From the NCBI GenBank assembly GCA_029263335.1, contig JAJCXS010000253.1, forward strand, positions 1 to 49,097: a stretch of DNA of 49,097 bases, written 5' to 3'. Shown here in pieces: positions 27,546-35,516 of this stretch. A program made the translations under genes and the position numbers. This stretch comes from Acidobacteriota bacterium (GTDB lineage: Bacteria; Acidobacteriota; UBA890; WLXD01). The number at the start of each line of letters is the position of its first letter. Positions within the stretch are counted from its first letter, which is position 1. Under the pieces are notes generated by a model. The model worked only from the letters and a program-made list of their open reading frames with translations. It ran no database searches and had not been told where the DNA came from.

Positions 27546-28457
27546 TCACCGCGCCTCGATCCGGTTGCCCGGCAACAACGCGGCCAGTCCTCTAATCTCC
27601 AGCCCCGTGGCGGCGACCAAGAGCACAGCAGTCGAAAGATCCAAGAAAGTGCCGATTTCGTCAAGCCGCGAAGGCTCGCCGGGCTGCAGAGCAAGCAATA
27701 GCGAGCGCTCCTCGGGAGACAGACCCTGTAGATTTCGCGCCGCCGGCGAGGGCGGTTCGCCGAGCCGCGGCACGTCCTCGCGCAGGTGCGCAACGATGTC
27801 GTCGACGCCGGTACACGGAAACGCACCTTGCGATATGAGGGCATGGCAGCCGACGCTTGTTCGCGAGGTGATGGGTCCGGGAACAACGAGAACGTCACGG
27901 TTGTAGCTGAGCGCTAGATCGGCGGTGATACGGGCGCCGCTCCTGGCGGCGGCCTCGACCACGACCGTCACTGCAGACATGCCGGCGATGATTCGGTTCC
28001 GTTGCGGAAAGTGCCAGGGTGCCACTTTCGTACCCGCCTCCAGTTCGGCCAGCAGCGCTCCCTGTGAGGCGATTCGTTCGGCCAGGCCGCGGTGTCGCGC
28101 TGGGTAAACCGGGCAGAGCCCACCCGGCAGTACTGCCACGGTGTGTCCGCCGACAGCGAGCGCGCCCTCGTGAGCGGCGGCGTCGATGCCGCGCGCCATG
28201 CCGGAGACAATGCTGACCCCCCGTCGCGCCAGGGCGGCAGACAGGTCAAGGGCGACCTGTCTGCCGTAACGCGTGCACGCACGCGAGCCGACAATGGCAA
28301 CGCGGGGCAGGTCGGCGAGATCGCCACGCACGTGCAGCACCGGCGGCGGGTCGTGGGCCGAGTGCAGCAAGCGCGGGTACAGGGCGTCGCGAGGCGTGAG
28401 GCGAATTCCTCCGCGCACATGGCTCCCGACAGCGTTTTGTTCCGGGCGTGTGACCAT
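27546..28457 (-). CDS. dprA: DNA-processing protein DprA
   Basis: 303 residues from ATG 28457 (a GTG codon directly precedes it). The Rossmann-like domain shows VGSRACTRYG, SGMARGIDAAAHEGAL, LPGGLCPVYP and FPQRNRIIAG. VVEAAARSGARITADLAL and the PGPI segment follow, as in all DprA. The C-terminal winged-helix region is present (LSPEERSLLLAL, LDLSTAVLLVAATGLEI). DprA loads RecA on incoming single-stranded DNA during transformation. With comF elsewhere in the window this hints at competence, though dprA is kept in many species not known to be competent. Its start lies near the divergent promoter region 28458-28691. Confidence 0.93.
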   Translation of the reverse strand: MVTRPEQNAVGSHVRGGIRLTPRDALYPRLLHSAHDPPPVLHVRGDLADLPRVAIVGSRACTRYGRQVALDLSAALARRGVSIVSGMARGIDAAAHEGALAVGGHTVAVLPGGLCPVYPARHRGLAERIASQGALLAELEAGTKVAPWHFPQRNRIIAGMSAVTVVVEAAARSGARITADLALSYNRDVLVVPGPITSRTSVGCHALISQGAFPCTGVDDIVAHLREDVPRLGEPPSPAARNLQGLSPEERSLLLALQPGEPSRLDEIGTFLDLSTAVLLVAATGLEIRGLAALLPGNRIEAR

Positions 28458-28691
28458 CACACTGGGATGAGACGGCCACGGCTGGCGCCGTGCCGTTCAC
28501 CGCGGACGCGTAGGGCGCGCTGTGTACGGCGGGCGATGTCCCTCACCGCCCCACGCTTGCGGCGCGGAGGCCGTGATCTATAGACTCGAACCGTCGCCAA
28601 GGGAGCGACAGTTCTCGGGTCCCCTAGGGTGACGTTCGGGCATCGGTCCGCAGTCGCCAGACGCCTCTCCGTTCGGACGAGTCGGAGGCTC
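28458..28691. other. Divergent intergenic region between dprA and the TPR lipoprotein operon
   Basis: 234 bases. On the plus strand TATAGA at 28578-28583 with TTGCGC at 28557-28562 (15-base spacer) could be a weak promoter for the downstream lipoprotein operon. Another candidate could not be identified. No RNA gene seen. Confidence 0.3.
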
Positions 28692-29774
28692 ATGTCTTCT
28701 GAGCTCTTGAAACAGCAGCGCCGATGCCCCAACGGGGCCGGCAGACCTTCATCGCGCAGCGTCTTCGCGACGCTGGCGGTGGTTCTTACCCTCATCTCCG
28801 GCATTGCCTGTTCCGCCGCGCCAGTAGAGCGCGGCAAAAACCAGTCCCGCGAGGGCGTCTATGCCGCCGACCAGGGTTTCTGGGAAGAGGCGGAGTTTCG
28901 CTGGCGGAAAGCGCTGGCCATCGCGCAATTGAACGCCAGGGCGCTCAACGACTTGGCCGTGCGCTTCGAACGTGAAGGCGAGTTCGAGGACGCGAAGGAG
29001 CACTACGACAAGGCGTTGGTGGCCGCGGGACCCGCCGAAAAGTTCTACGTCGAGCGCAATTACCGGCAGTTCGCCCCAGTCTGGGAGCGTATCGCCAGCG
29101 GCGACATGGAAGAGAGCGACGAGGCGGACCTACCGCTGGAGGAGTTCCCGGTCGGTGAAGATCCCAACATCGGTGTCCTGGAGATCATCATCTCCGTTCC
29201 CGACCAGGGTCCAAATCTGGCGGGATACGATCGCCTACTGGTCGGCAACTTCATTCCCGCGGAAGACTCGGAGTCGAATATCAACGACTTCGCCGTGCGT
29301 TACCTCCGTCGTCGGATCACGCAGCGGACCTTCTACGAAACCCAGGATCAGGTTGAAAACCCGATCGATCCGACTCGTCGCGGCGAGGGGATTCTGCAGG
29401 ACTCGGAGTTCTGGATCGGCCGTGCGGCGGACGCTCGCGCCGACCTGGTGCTGACCGGAACGATTGGTCTCAGCACGGAAGAAGAGTCGCAGATGGTCCG
29501 CGAACGCATCCGCACGCCCGAGGGCGAGATCCGCGAGGTCGCCCGCTTCCAGGATGTCGTCACTTATCGAGTTGTCTTCGACGTGGTTGTGCTTCGCGGA
29601 GAAGATGGCGAGATGCTGCTGGAGAAGACTCTGGAAGCTGATGCTTCCTTCCCGGTTGAGGATGGGGCTTCACATTCCGAGGCCGTTTTTGAAACCCTTG
29701 AGCGATTGCTGCCGCAGTTGCTCGATACGATCACCCCCCGTCGCTCAGAGCAGAGTCGCTACCTGATCTACTGA
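28692..29774 (+). CDS. TPR lipoprotein, partner of the outer-membrane protease-barrel protein
   Basis: 360 residues from ATG 28692, preceded by GGAGG. After a 23-residue basic N-region comes a hydrophobic signal ending in a lipobox (TLISGIAC). Residues 50-115 read as TPR helices (GFWEEAEFRWRKALAIAQ, ARALNDLAVRFEREGEFEDA, EHYDKALVAAG). The remainder, about 245 residues, is an alpha/beta domain with LVLTGTIGLSTEEE and VVTYRVVFDVVVLRGEDG, reminiscent of LpoB- or CsgG-like lipoprotein folds, but the family is not named with confidence. It is 20 bases upstream of the barrel protein gene, so the pair probably functions together at the outer membrane. Confidence 0.8.
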   Translation: MSSELLKQQRRCPNGAGRPSSRSVFATLAVVLTLISGIACSAAPVERGKNQSREGVYAADQGFWEEAEFRWRKALAIAQLNARALNDLAVRFEREGEFEDAKEHYDKALVAAGPAEKFYVERNYRQFAPVWERIASGDMEESDEADLPLEEFPVGEDPNIGVLEIIISVPDQGPNLAGYDRLLVGNFIPAEDSESNINDFAVRYLRRRITQRTFYETQDQVENPIDPTRRGEGILQDSEFWIGRAADARADLVLTGTIGLSTEEESQMVRERIRTPEGEIREVARFQDVVTYRVVFDVVVLRGEDGEMLLEKTLEADASFPVEDGASHSEAVFETLERLLPQLLDTITPRRSEQSRYLIY

Positions 29775-29794
29775 GCCCAGGGAGACCCACACCC

Positions 29795-32719
29795 ATGCGC
29801 ACCCCATCCTTCGCCCGCCGACAGCTCTTCGTCTTCGTGTTGCTCGCCACCGCCGTGGTCGCGCTTGGCTTCACACCTCGAGCCCACGCGCAGTTCAACA
29901 ACACGCCGTTCTCGAGTTCGTTCGGTCAGAACAAGGTCACCTACGAGTCCTTCGATTTCTGGAAGTACTCGGCTCCGCACTTCGACGTCTACTACTACCC
30001 GGAGGAGGAACAACACCTCGACGAGGTAGTGGCGTTTGCGGAGGCGGCCTACGAGCGCATCTCTCGGAAGATGAATCATCAGCTGAGTGCGCGGATGCCG
30101 ATCATCTTCTACCAGACCCACCAGGACTTTCAGCAGACCCACGTGCTGCCGTTCTTCCTGCCGGAGGGTGTCGCGGCATTCGCCGAGCCGACGCAGAATC
30201 GCCTCGTCCTTCCCGTTGACGACCCGCCGGATCAGCTACATCTGCTGATGGTCCACGAGGTCGCGCACCTGTTCGAGTTCGATTATTTCTTCGGCAATCG
30301 ACTCGGTAGCACGCTGCGAGCGCAGCCCCCGGGCTGGGTGATGGAAGGGTTCGCCGAGTACATGTCGGACAACCTCACGACGCTCGACGAGATGATGTTG
30401 CGGGACATCGTTCTTGCCGACGACATTCCGACGCTCATCCAGATGAGCTACATCGACTCGTTCTTCAGTAGCTACGTGCTCGGCGAGGTGGTGTGGAACT
30501 ACATCGAAGAGGAGTACGGTGACGAGGGCGTGCGCATCTTCCTCTCGGAGATTCGGCGCGACCTGGGACAGGACATCGAGCGCGATCTCGAGCGTGCCTT
30601 CAATGTCACGCCCAACGAGTTCAACACCGACTTTCGCGAGTGGCTGCGCGACCGGTACCTGCCGAACGTGCTCGATCGCAGCGAGGGCCCGGATTTCGCA
30701 CGCAACATCATGGCGGGCATCCCCTTCGAGGACCGGCAGCCCGCATTCAGCCCGGTGGTATCGCCCACCGGCGACGAGTTCGCCGCGATTTCGGTCAACC
30801 GCAAGACACTCCAGGTCGACATCTTCACTTTCGATGCCGCCACCGGTGAACCGAAGAAGAACATCACGGGTGGACTGCACGGCGATTTCGAATACGTCGT
30901 CGGGCAGGGGTTGACGGTAGGGTTCCAGGCGGGGAACGACCTGACCTACTCGGACGATGGCGAACTGCTGGCGTTCTTCGCCCGCACGCCACCGACGCGA
31001 ACCTTATTCGTGGTCGAGGCCGCGACGGGTCGAATTCGCACCAAGTTCAAGACCGAACTCGACCAGGCGCTGTCGCCCAATGTGGGCCCGGACAACCGTG
31101 TGGTCTTCGCCGCTCACGAGAACGGCGTGCGCGATGTCTATCTGTTCGATCCGCAGAACGAAACGCTGTCGAACCTCACGCAGGACGACTTCTACGACTA
31201 CGCTCCGATCTGGTCGCCGGATGGGCAAAGCGTCATCTTTGCCTCGCACGTCATGGGCCACAAGAAGCTGTTTCGCATCGACTTGGCCAGGCCGCAGCAG
31301 CGCATACAGCTGACCTTCGGACTCTACGACGACACGCAGCCCTCCTTCTCGAAGGACGGCGCGAAGGTCTTCTTCGTCTCGGATCGCACCGGCGAGCACA
31401 ATCTTTACGGTCTCGAACTTGCCACGGACACCGTGTATCGCTACACGAATATCCTGCACGGCGCGTTCTTCCCGCACGAGCTGGCCGAAACCGGCGAGCT
31501 CATGTTCAGCAATTACAGCGACGGGTTCTACGACCTGTACGCGATGGAGTTGCCCGAACCGGTAGAGACCTTCGTTGCTGTCGACGAGGCTATCGAGGAC
31601 GAGGAGATCGATCGCATTGAGGCCGAAGCCACGGCGCTCGCCGAGGTGGAACTCTCCGACCAGAATCGCACGCAATCGGCGGGCGGCGGTTGGCATGTTT
31701 CCAACGTTCAGATCGCCGGCGGCTACAGCGTCGGATCGTTCGGTGGCACCGTTCTGGCCAATACCTTTATCGAGTTCCAGAATCTGCTGGGAACCCAGAG
31801 TCTCACCGCGATCCTGGGATCGGTACAGGGTTCGCGTAACTACAGCGCCATCTATCGCAACTCCGCTCACCGATGGAACTGGGGGGCGACGCTGACCAGC
31901 CAGCGGTCGTTCTTCTTCACCCAGGACATCAACGGTGGCATCGACCGAAACTCGGTGTTCGAACTCGACGGGGGCGAAGTGTTCGCCGACTACCCGTTTA
32001 CCCGTGATTGGCGTGCGGAGTTCTCTCTCGGTTACTTCCGGCGCGAGTACCTGCCGTCGAACTTCCTGCTGGAGAGTTCCGGCGGCGGTGTTGTCACGTT
32101 CGCGGATCAGTTCCGCAGCGGCAACTACATGTCGGTAGGCCTGAAGCTGGTCGGAGACAAGGCTCGCTTCAAGGAATACGGGCCGTACGCCGGGAGGCGA
32201 GTGAGCGTCAGTGCCACCGCCGCGCCGCCGGGCGTGGGTAGCATCAACTTCTACGATGTAACGGTTGATCTGCGGCAGTACGTTCAGGTCACCAAGGACA
32301 GCCAGCTCGCCTTCCGCGCCTGGGGCGCGGGGAGCTTCGGGGATGATCCGTCGGTGTTCTTCATCGGTGGCCTCAACCAACTCCGTGGCTACGACTATCT
32401 CCGCTTCAGCGGCAACCGCGCGGTGCTCGCCAATGCGGAGTACCGGTTCCCGCTGATTTTCGAGTCGCGCGCCGGCGAGTTCGTGTTGCGCAACATTCGC
32501 GGACTGCTGTTCGTAGACGTGGGAGCGGCGTGGTTCAAGGGCCAGGACTTCAATTTCTCCGTTGACGGAAGTCTCGAAGACGCGCTGGCGTCGTTCGGTG
32601 TCGGCCTCGGTGTGAATCTGGTCGGCCTGCCGCTATGGTTCTTCTGGGCGCAGCGAACCGACTTCACGGCGCTCGATGGCGGGCCAGACTTCCAGTTCTA
32701 TATCGGTCCGCTGTTCTAG
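29795..32719 (+). CDS. Outer-membrane fusion: HEXXH metalloprotease, beta-propeller, surface-antigen barrel
   Basis: 974 residues with a cleavable signal (VFVLLATAVVALGFTPRAHAQ). Residues 45-285 form a gluzincin-like peptidase: HEVAH at 154-158 with WVMEGFAEYM (E184 or E188 as third ligand), a pattern like the peptidase MA family. Residues about 300-600 contain PD40/TolB-like propeller blades (DGELLAFFAR, APIWSPDGQSVIFASH, QPSFSKDGAKVFFVSDRTG). Residues about 640-974 read as an Omp85/surface-antigen beta-barrel with RGYDYLRFSGNRAVLANAEYRF and a C-terminal aromatic end QFYIGPLF. It is expected to be anchored in the outer membrane with the soluble parts in the periplasm. The substrate is unknown. 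It follows a TPR lipoprotein gene by 20 bases. Confidence 0.88.
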   Translation: MRTPSFARRQLFVFVLLATAVVALGFTPRAHAQFNNTPFSSSFGQNKVTYESFDFWKYSAPHFDVYYYPEEEQHLDEVVAFAEAAYERISRKMNHQLSARMPIIFYQTHQDFQQTHVLPFFLPEGVAAFAEPTQNRLVLPVDDPPDQLHLLMVHEVAHLFEFDYFFGNRLGSTLRAQPPGWVMEGFAEYMSDNLTTLDEMMLRDIVLADDIPTLIQMSYIDSFFSSYVLGEVVWNYIEEEYGDEGVRIFLSEIRRDLGQDIERDLERAFNVTPNEFNTDFREWLRDRYLPNVLDRSEGPDFARNIMAGIPFEDRQPAFSPVVSPTGDEFAAISVNRKTLQVDIFTFDAATGEPKKNITGGLHGDFEYVVGQGLTVGFQAGNDLTYSDDGELLAFFARTPPTRTLFVVEAATGRIRTKFKTELDQALSPNVGPDNRVVFAAHENGVRDVYLFDPQNETLSNLTQDDFYDYAPIWSPDGQSVIFASHVMGHKKLFRIDLARPQQRIQLTFGLYDDTQPSFSKDGAKVFFVSDRTGEHNLYGLELATDTVYRYTNILHGAFFPHELAETGELMFSNYSDGFYDLYAMELPEPVETFVAVDEAIEDEEIDRIEAEATALAEVELSDQNRTQSAGGGWHVSNVQIAGGYSVGSFGGTVLANTFIEFQNLLGTQSLTAILGSVQGSRNYSAIYRNSAHRWNWGATLTSQRSFFFTQDINGGIDRNSVFELDGGEVFADYPFTRDWRAEFSLGYFRREYLPSNFLLESSGGGVVTFADQFRSGNYMSVGLKLVGDKARFKEYGPYAGRRVSVSATAAPPGVGSINFYDVTVDLRQYVQVTKDSQLAFRAWGAGSFGDDPSVFFIGGLNQLRGYDYLRFSGNRAVLANAEYRFPLIFESRAGEFVLRNIRGLLFVDVGAAWFKGQDFNFSVDGSLEDALASFGVGLGVNLVGLPLWFFWAQRTDFTALDGGPDFQFYIGPLF

Positions 32720-32727
32720 CCGGCAGC

Positions 32728-32734
32728 GGGAGGA
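32728..32734 (+). promoter_or_regulatory. Ribosome binding site for a TTG start
   Basis: GGGAGGA five bases before TTG 32740; it selects the TTG over start codons that lie inside the barrel gene. Confidence 0.6.
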
Positions 32735-32739
32735 TCGGC

Positions 32740-33519
32740 TTGCCACGTTTCCGCATCGAAGGCTCGAGCATAGACATCGAGGCTCTCGAGGCTCGTGTTG
32801 ACGAGGCCATTGAGGCCAAGCGCGGTACGCGGTTTACCGACGAAGAACTCGAGCGCCTGCGTAGCCAGCCGCTCGAGCCACGGCTGCGACGCGAGGATCT
32901 ACCGCGCGGCCTGATGGAAGAGTTGAGCGCCGTGCGCGGCCGCCTTCCACAAGTCCCGCCGGTGCCCGACACAGAGCCAGCGGCTGCGCCGCAGCGTCAA
33001 CGGAGCGAGGCGCTGGGATCGCAGCGCACGCCGCCGGATATGGCCTATCTGTGGGAGACCGGCAGCGGCGGCTGGAAGGGCAAAGTGCTGAGCTTGCTGC
33101 GTCGGATGACGCGCCGAGCCTTCCATGCAACCACCAATCTCGAAGATGTATTGGTGCAGCAGCAAGACTACGCACGGGAGATGGTAGCGAGTACCGAGCG
33201 CGACCTGGCCGCCGTCGAGCAGCGCCTGGAACACAGTTTCGATGTGCTCAAGGACAACCTCGACGCGCGCATCGACCGCACCGCCGACTGGGCCGGCACT
33301 CAGATGGCGACGACTTCCGGAACGCTGGAAGAGCGACAGGAACGAGCGCTGCACCTGTCGCACAACATGGTCGTCGAGTTGACCAACGCGCGGTTGGATC
33401 TACAGCAAATGCAGGCGCGGCTGAACGAGATGGCGCGTCGCATGACGGAACTCGAACTACGCGGGCGTACCCTCGAGAAGCTCACGCTCGACGCCGGCCA
33501 CGCTGACGACGCCGACTAG
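32740..33519 (+). CDS. Hypothetical coiled-coil protein
   Basis: 259 residues from TTG 32740. The N-terminus FRIEGSSIDIEALEARVDEA and a FTDEELERLRSQPLEPR segment form a charged alpha-helical region seen at the N-terminus of some glycan-cluster methyltransferases, a weak resemblance. A Pro/Gln-rich linker (about 70-100) and an amphipathic basic helix (VLSLLRRMTRRAFHATT, 117-132) follow. Residues 135-250 are heptad-rich and probably a long coiled coil (DLAAVEQRLEHSFDVLKDN, DLQQMQARLNEMARRMTELE). There is no signal peptide or membrane helix, so it should be cytoplasmic or peripheral. It lies 20 bases after the barrel gene stop and is probably part of its operon. Confidence 0.75.
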   Translation: MPRFRIEGSSIDIEALEARVDEAIEAKRGTRFTDEELERLRSQPLEPRLRREDLPRGLMEELSAVRGRLPQVPPVPDTEPAAAPQRQRSEALGSQRTPPDMAYLWETGSGGWKGKVLSLLRRMTRRAFHATTNLEDVLVQQQDYAREMVASTERDLAAVEQRLEHSFDVLKDNLDARIDRTADWAGTQMATTSGTLEERQERALHLSHNMVVELTNARLDLQQMQARLNEMARRMTELELRGRTLEKLTLDAGHADDAD

Positions 33520-33528
33520 GACGGGCAG

Positions 33529-34302
33529 CTAACGCTGCTTCGGGATCTTGACGGCGCCAGCAACGTCACGGTGACGAATGCCGCCCGACCCGTCGTCCTG
33601 CACGGTGAAGTCGCCACCCACGGCGGCGACCCAGATGCCGCCCGACCCGTCCGAGTGAACGATCACCGAGCCGCGGACGACGTCGACGTCAATATTCCCG
33701 GAGCCGTCGTCGTCGATCACCACGCTGCCGACATCGGCGATGTCGATGTTCCCGGATCCGTCATTGATCCACACCTCACCGCCGACATCGGTGAGGTCGA
33801 TGTTTCCGGATCCATCGTCGATGGAGACGTCGCCAGCGATTCCAGACATCTCGATGTTTCCGGACCCGTCTTCGAGCTCGATGCTGGAGACGTCGCGAAC
33901 CACCAGGTTGCCGCTGCCGTCATCCACGCGCACGGCCAAGTTTGCGGGTAATTGAACCGTCAGATCGATATGGGCGTAGCGATTACCGCTCCAACTCCAG
34001 TTCCCACGGTCGGGAATCTCGGTCTTGATCTGCAGGCGGTCGCCGCGCGGACTGAGATCGATCGACATTTCCTCCAGACGATCGGCGTCGGAAGCACAGG
34101 CGCGCCCTTGGATCACGATCTCGTCGGTGCCGCCGCCTTCGATGACGAGTTCACCGGCTCCTGCGACAACAACAGCCAGATTCACCGCGGTGGCGCTGGC
34201 CGTCAGGTTGATGTCGCGTGAGTGCTCGCAGCGTTGCGCCAGCGCCGGCTGGGCGAGCACGAGGCAGGCGAGAAGACCAGCTCCGAAGAGTCCTTTACGC
34301 AT
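33529..34302 (-). CDS. Secreted repeat protein with seven DGSGN beta-repeats (DUF4097/head-GIN-like)
   Basis: 257 residues from ATG 34302, chosen because a signal peptide follows directly (MRKGLFGAGLLACLVLAQ, cleavage after ALA). An N-terminal beta domain (about 25-122) is followed by seven repeats of about 18 residues, 124-250. Each has the pattern V-x-[IV]-x-D-D-G-S-G-[NG]-[IL], then a strand and a turn with D-V-x-G-x. This is the regular spacing of a right-handed beta-helix or putative adhesin of the DUF4097/DUF2807 type, with the DGSG loops stacked on one face. They could bind calcium, although the pattern differs from the RTX nonapeptide. The location should be periplasm or cell surface. 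It runs convergently into the coiled-coil gene with a nine-base gap. Confidence 0.85.
   Translation of the reverse strand: MRKGLFGAGLLACLVLAQPALAQRCEHSRDINLTASATAVNLAVVVAGAGELVIEGGGTDEIVIQGRACASDADRLEEMSIDLSPRGDRLQIKTEIPDRGNWSWSGNRYAHIDLTVQLPANLAVRVDDGSGNLVVRDVSSIELEDGSGNIEMSGIAGDVSIDDGSGNIDLTDVGGEVWINDGSGNIDIADVGSVVIDDDGSGNIDVDVVRGSVIVHSDGSGGIWVAAVGGDFTVQDDGSGGIRHRDVAGAVKIPKQR
33553..33933 (-). repeat. Seven in-frame repeats of about 54 bases encoding DGSGN units
   Basis: The repeat core reads as a near-identical string in DNA for several units (plus-strand form close to GATGTTTCCGGATCC), with core starts spaced 51-57 bases. Conservation at the nucleotide level points to recent internal duplication or strong constraint. 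Copy number may vary between strains. Confidence 0.8.
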
Positions 34303-34403
34303 GGCACACCTGTTGGGTTGTAGGCACGGTTGCCTTGTTAGACGCTGGTTCGTCGGCAAGGGTTTCAACAGTTCACGAGTAGGGCAGGGAAACAGCGAGA
34401 CAG

Positions 34404-35348
34404 TCAGCGATCGGGGGGTGCTGCCGGTGTCGGGTTCGTAGGCCGTTGACAGTAGCGGATCGTGCGGGCGCTGTACGCGATGAACACTGCGCAGCGCGCT
34501 AGCAGGGGGGCTCCGATGATCAGCATCGGCGTGGTCTGCATGCCCAACGCGCCGAACACGGGCAGATCGCCGACGAGAGTGCGAAACCCGGGGAACGACG
34601 TTCCTGCAACTACCAGGTCGCCGAGTGCGGCAGCGTGAAAAACGATGTTCTTGTTGCCCAGCCCCGGACTCACGGAGTTGGCAGTTTCGTCGCGCACGTC
34701 GATGCCGGCACTGCCGCTGCCCATGCGATTGATCAGCATGCGCCGGGCGCCAGAATCCACTAGCGCTGACAGATTGCCGCCGTTGACGTTGACGCGATGG
34801 CGGATGAGATGACCTTCGAGCAGGTCGATCGGGATCGCCGCGCCAAGGAGCGCAGCGTCACTACCTGGCGCGGTGCCGTGAGCATACAGCCACAGACTGC
34901 CCCGAGGAGCATCGATCATGATGTCGAAACGACTGAGGATGTCTGCGCCGAGGATTCCATCGAAGGCATGGTCGTCGGAAACGAGATCTTCATTCGGCAG
35001 GACGATGACGTCGCGATCGCTGATCGAGAATTCGCCGACGCGAAGCGAAGGAACACTTGCCAGGAATGCCTCGGTGGGTCCGCTGGCGCCCTGTACCTCG
35101 ATTCGGCGGCTCGGCCCGCCCGAGAATCGTGCGGCGGTCTGTGCTGAGACAGCGCTCCATGACGCGCCAGTGTCGAGAACGAACCGCAGCGCGATGGGTT
35201 CGTCGTTCAGATAGACGGGCACCACGAGCCAGCCGAGATCGACCAGCGGCACCTCCATCTGTGCGCCCGCTGCGCTCGGAACCACCGCGGCAACCGTGCT
35301 CACCAGCATCGCCAGCGCTGCGATTCTGTTACACAAGCGAACGGGCAT
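34404..35348 (-). CDS. Two-lobed retropepsin-like aspartic protease, secreted
   Basis: 314 residues from ATG 35348, which precedes a signal peptide (LAMLVSTVAAVVPSAAGAQ). Lobe 1 has the catalytic FVLDTGASWS (D59, T60, G61) and the GILGADILSRFDIMID strand pattern of retropepsins. Lobe 2 has LVDSGARRMLINR (D198, S199, G200) and a parallel GAPLLARCAVFIAY segment. Most bacterial retropepsin-like proteins have one Asp lobe and act as dimers; here the two lobes would form a pepsin-like single-chain active site. It should act in the periplasm or outside. It is flanked by other secreted proteins on the same strand. Confidence 0.87.
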   Translation of the reverse strand: MPVRLCNRIAALAMLVSTVAAVVPSAAGAQMEVPLVDLGWLVVPVYLNDEPIALRFVLDTGASWSAVSAQTAARFSGGPSRRIEVQGASGPTEAFLASVPSLRVGEFSISDRDVIVLPNEDLVSDDHAFDGILGADILSRFDIMIDAPRGSLWLYAHGTAPGSDAALLGAAIPIDLLEGHLIRHRVNVNGGNLSALVDSGARRMLINRMGSGSAGIDVRDETANSVSPGLGNKNIVFHAAALGDLVVAGTSFPGFRTLVGDLPVFGALGMQTTPMLIIGAPLLARCAVFIAYSARTIRYCQRPTNPTPAAPPDR

Positions 35349-35516
35349 CGGTGACGGCTCGGCAAGACGGGGCGAAGTGGCGGACAAACTCTCCGACAGA
35401 GGATAGATACCGAGACCTACCTGTGGCCAGTTCGACCCTTGCTCAACGGTAAGGCGGCGTATGTCGGTGCACAGCAGGAGTTCATCGCAGGTGAGCGGGC
35501 AGCCCGCGGTGTCGTG
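35349..35516 (-). other. Gap between two secreted-protease genes
   Basis: 168 bases without coding support. No hairpin with T-run or clear promoter was recognised. Confidence 0.35.

Noticed and set aside
31004..32380. Long minus-strand open frame opposite the barrel protein
   Set aside because: It is antisense to a frame with recognisable barrel and propeller motifs; its own sequence shows no domain.
33553..33933. Seven regular repeats as a CRISPR array or RTX toxin
   Set aside because: The repeats lie inside a coding frame with no unique spacers; the protein pattern DGSGN differs from the RTX nonapeptide GGxGxDxxx.
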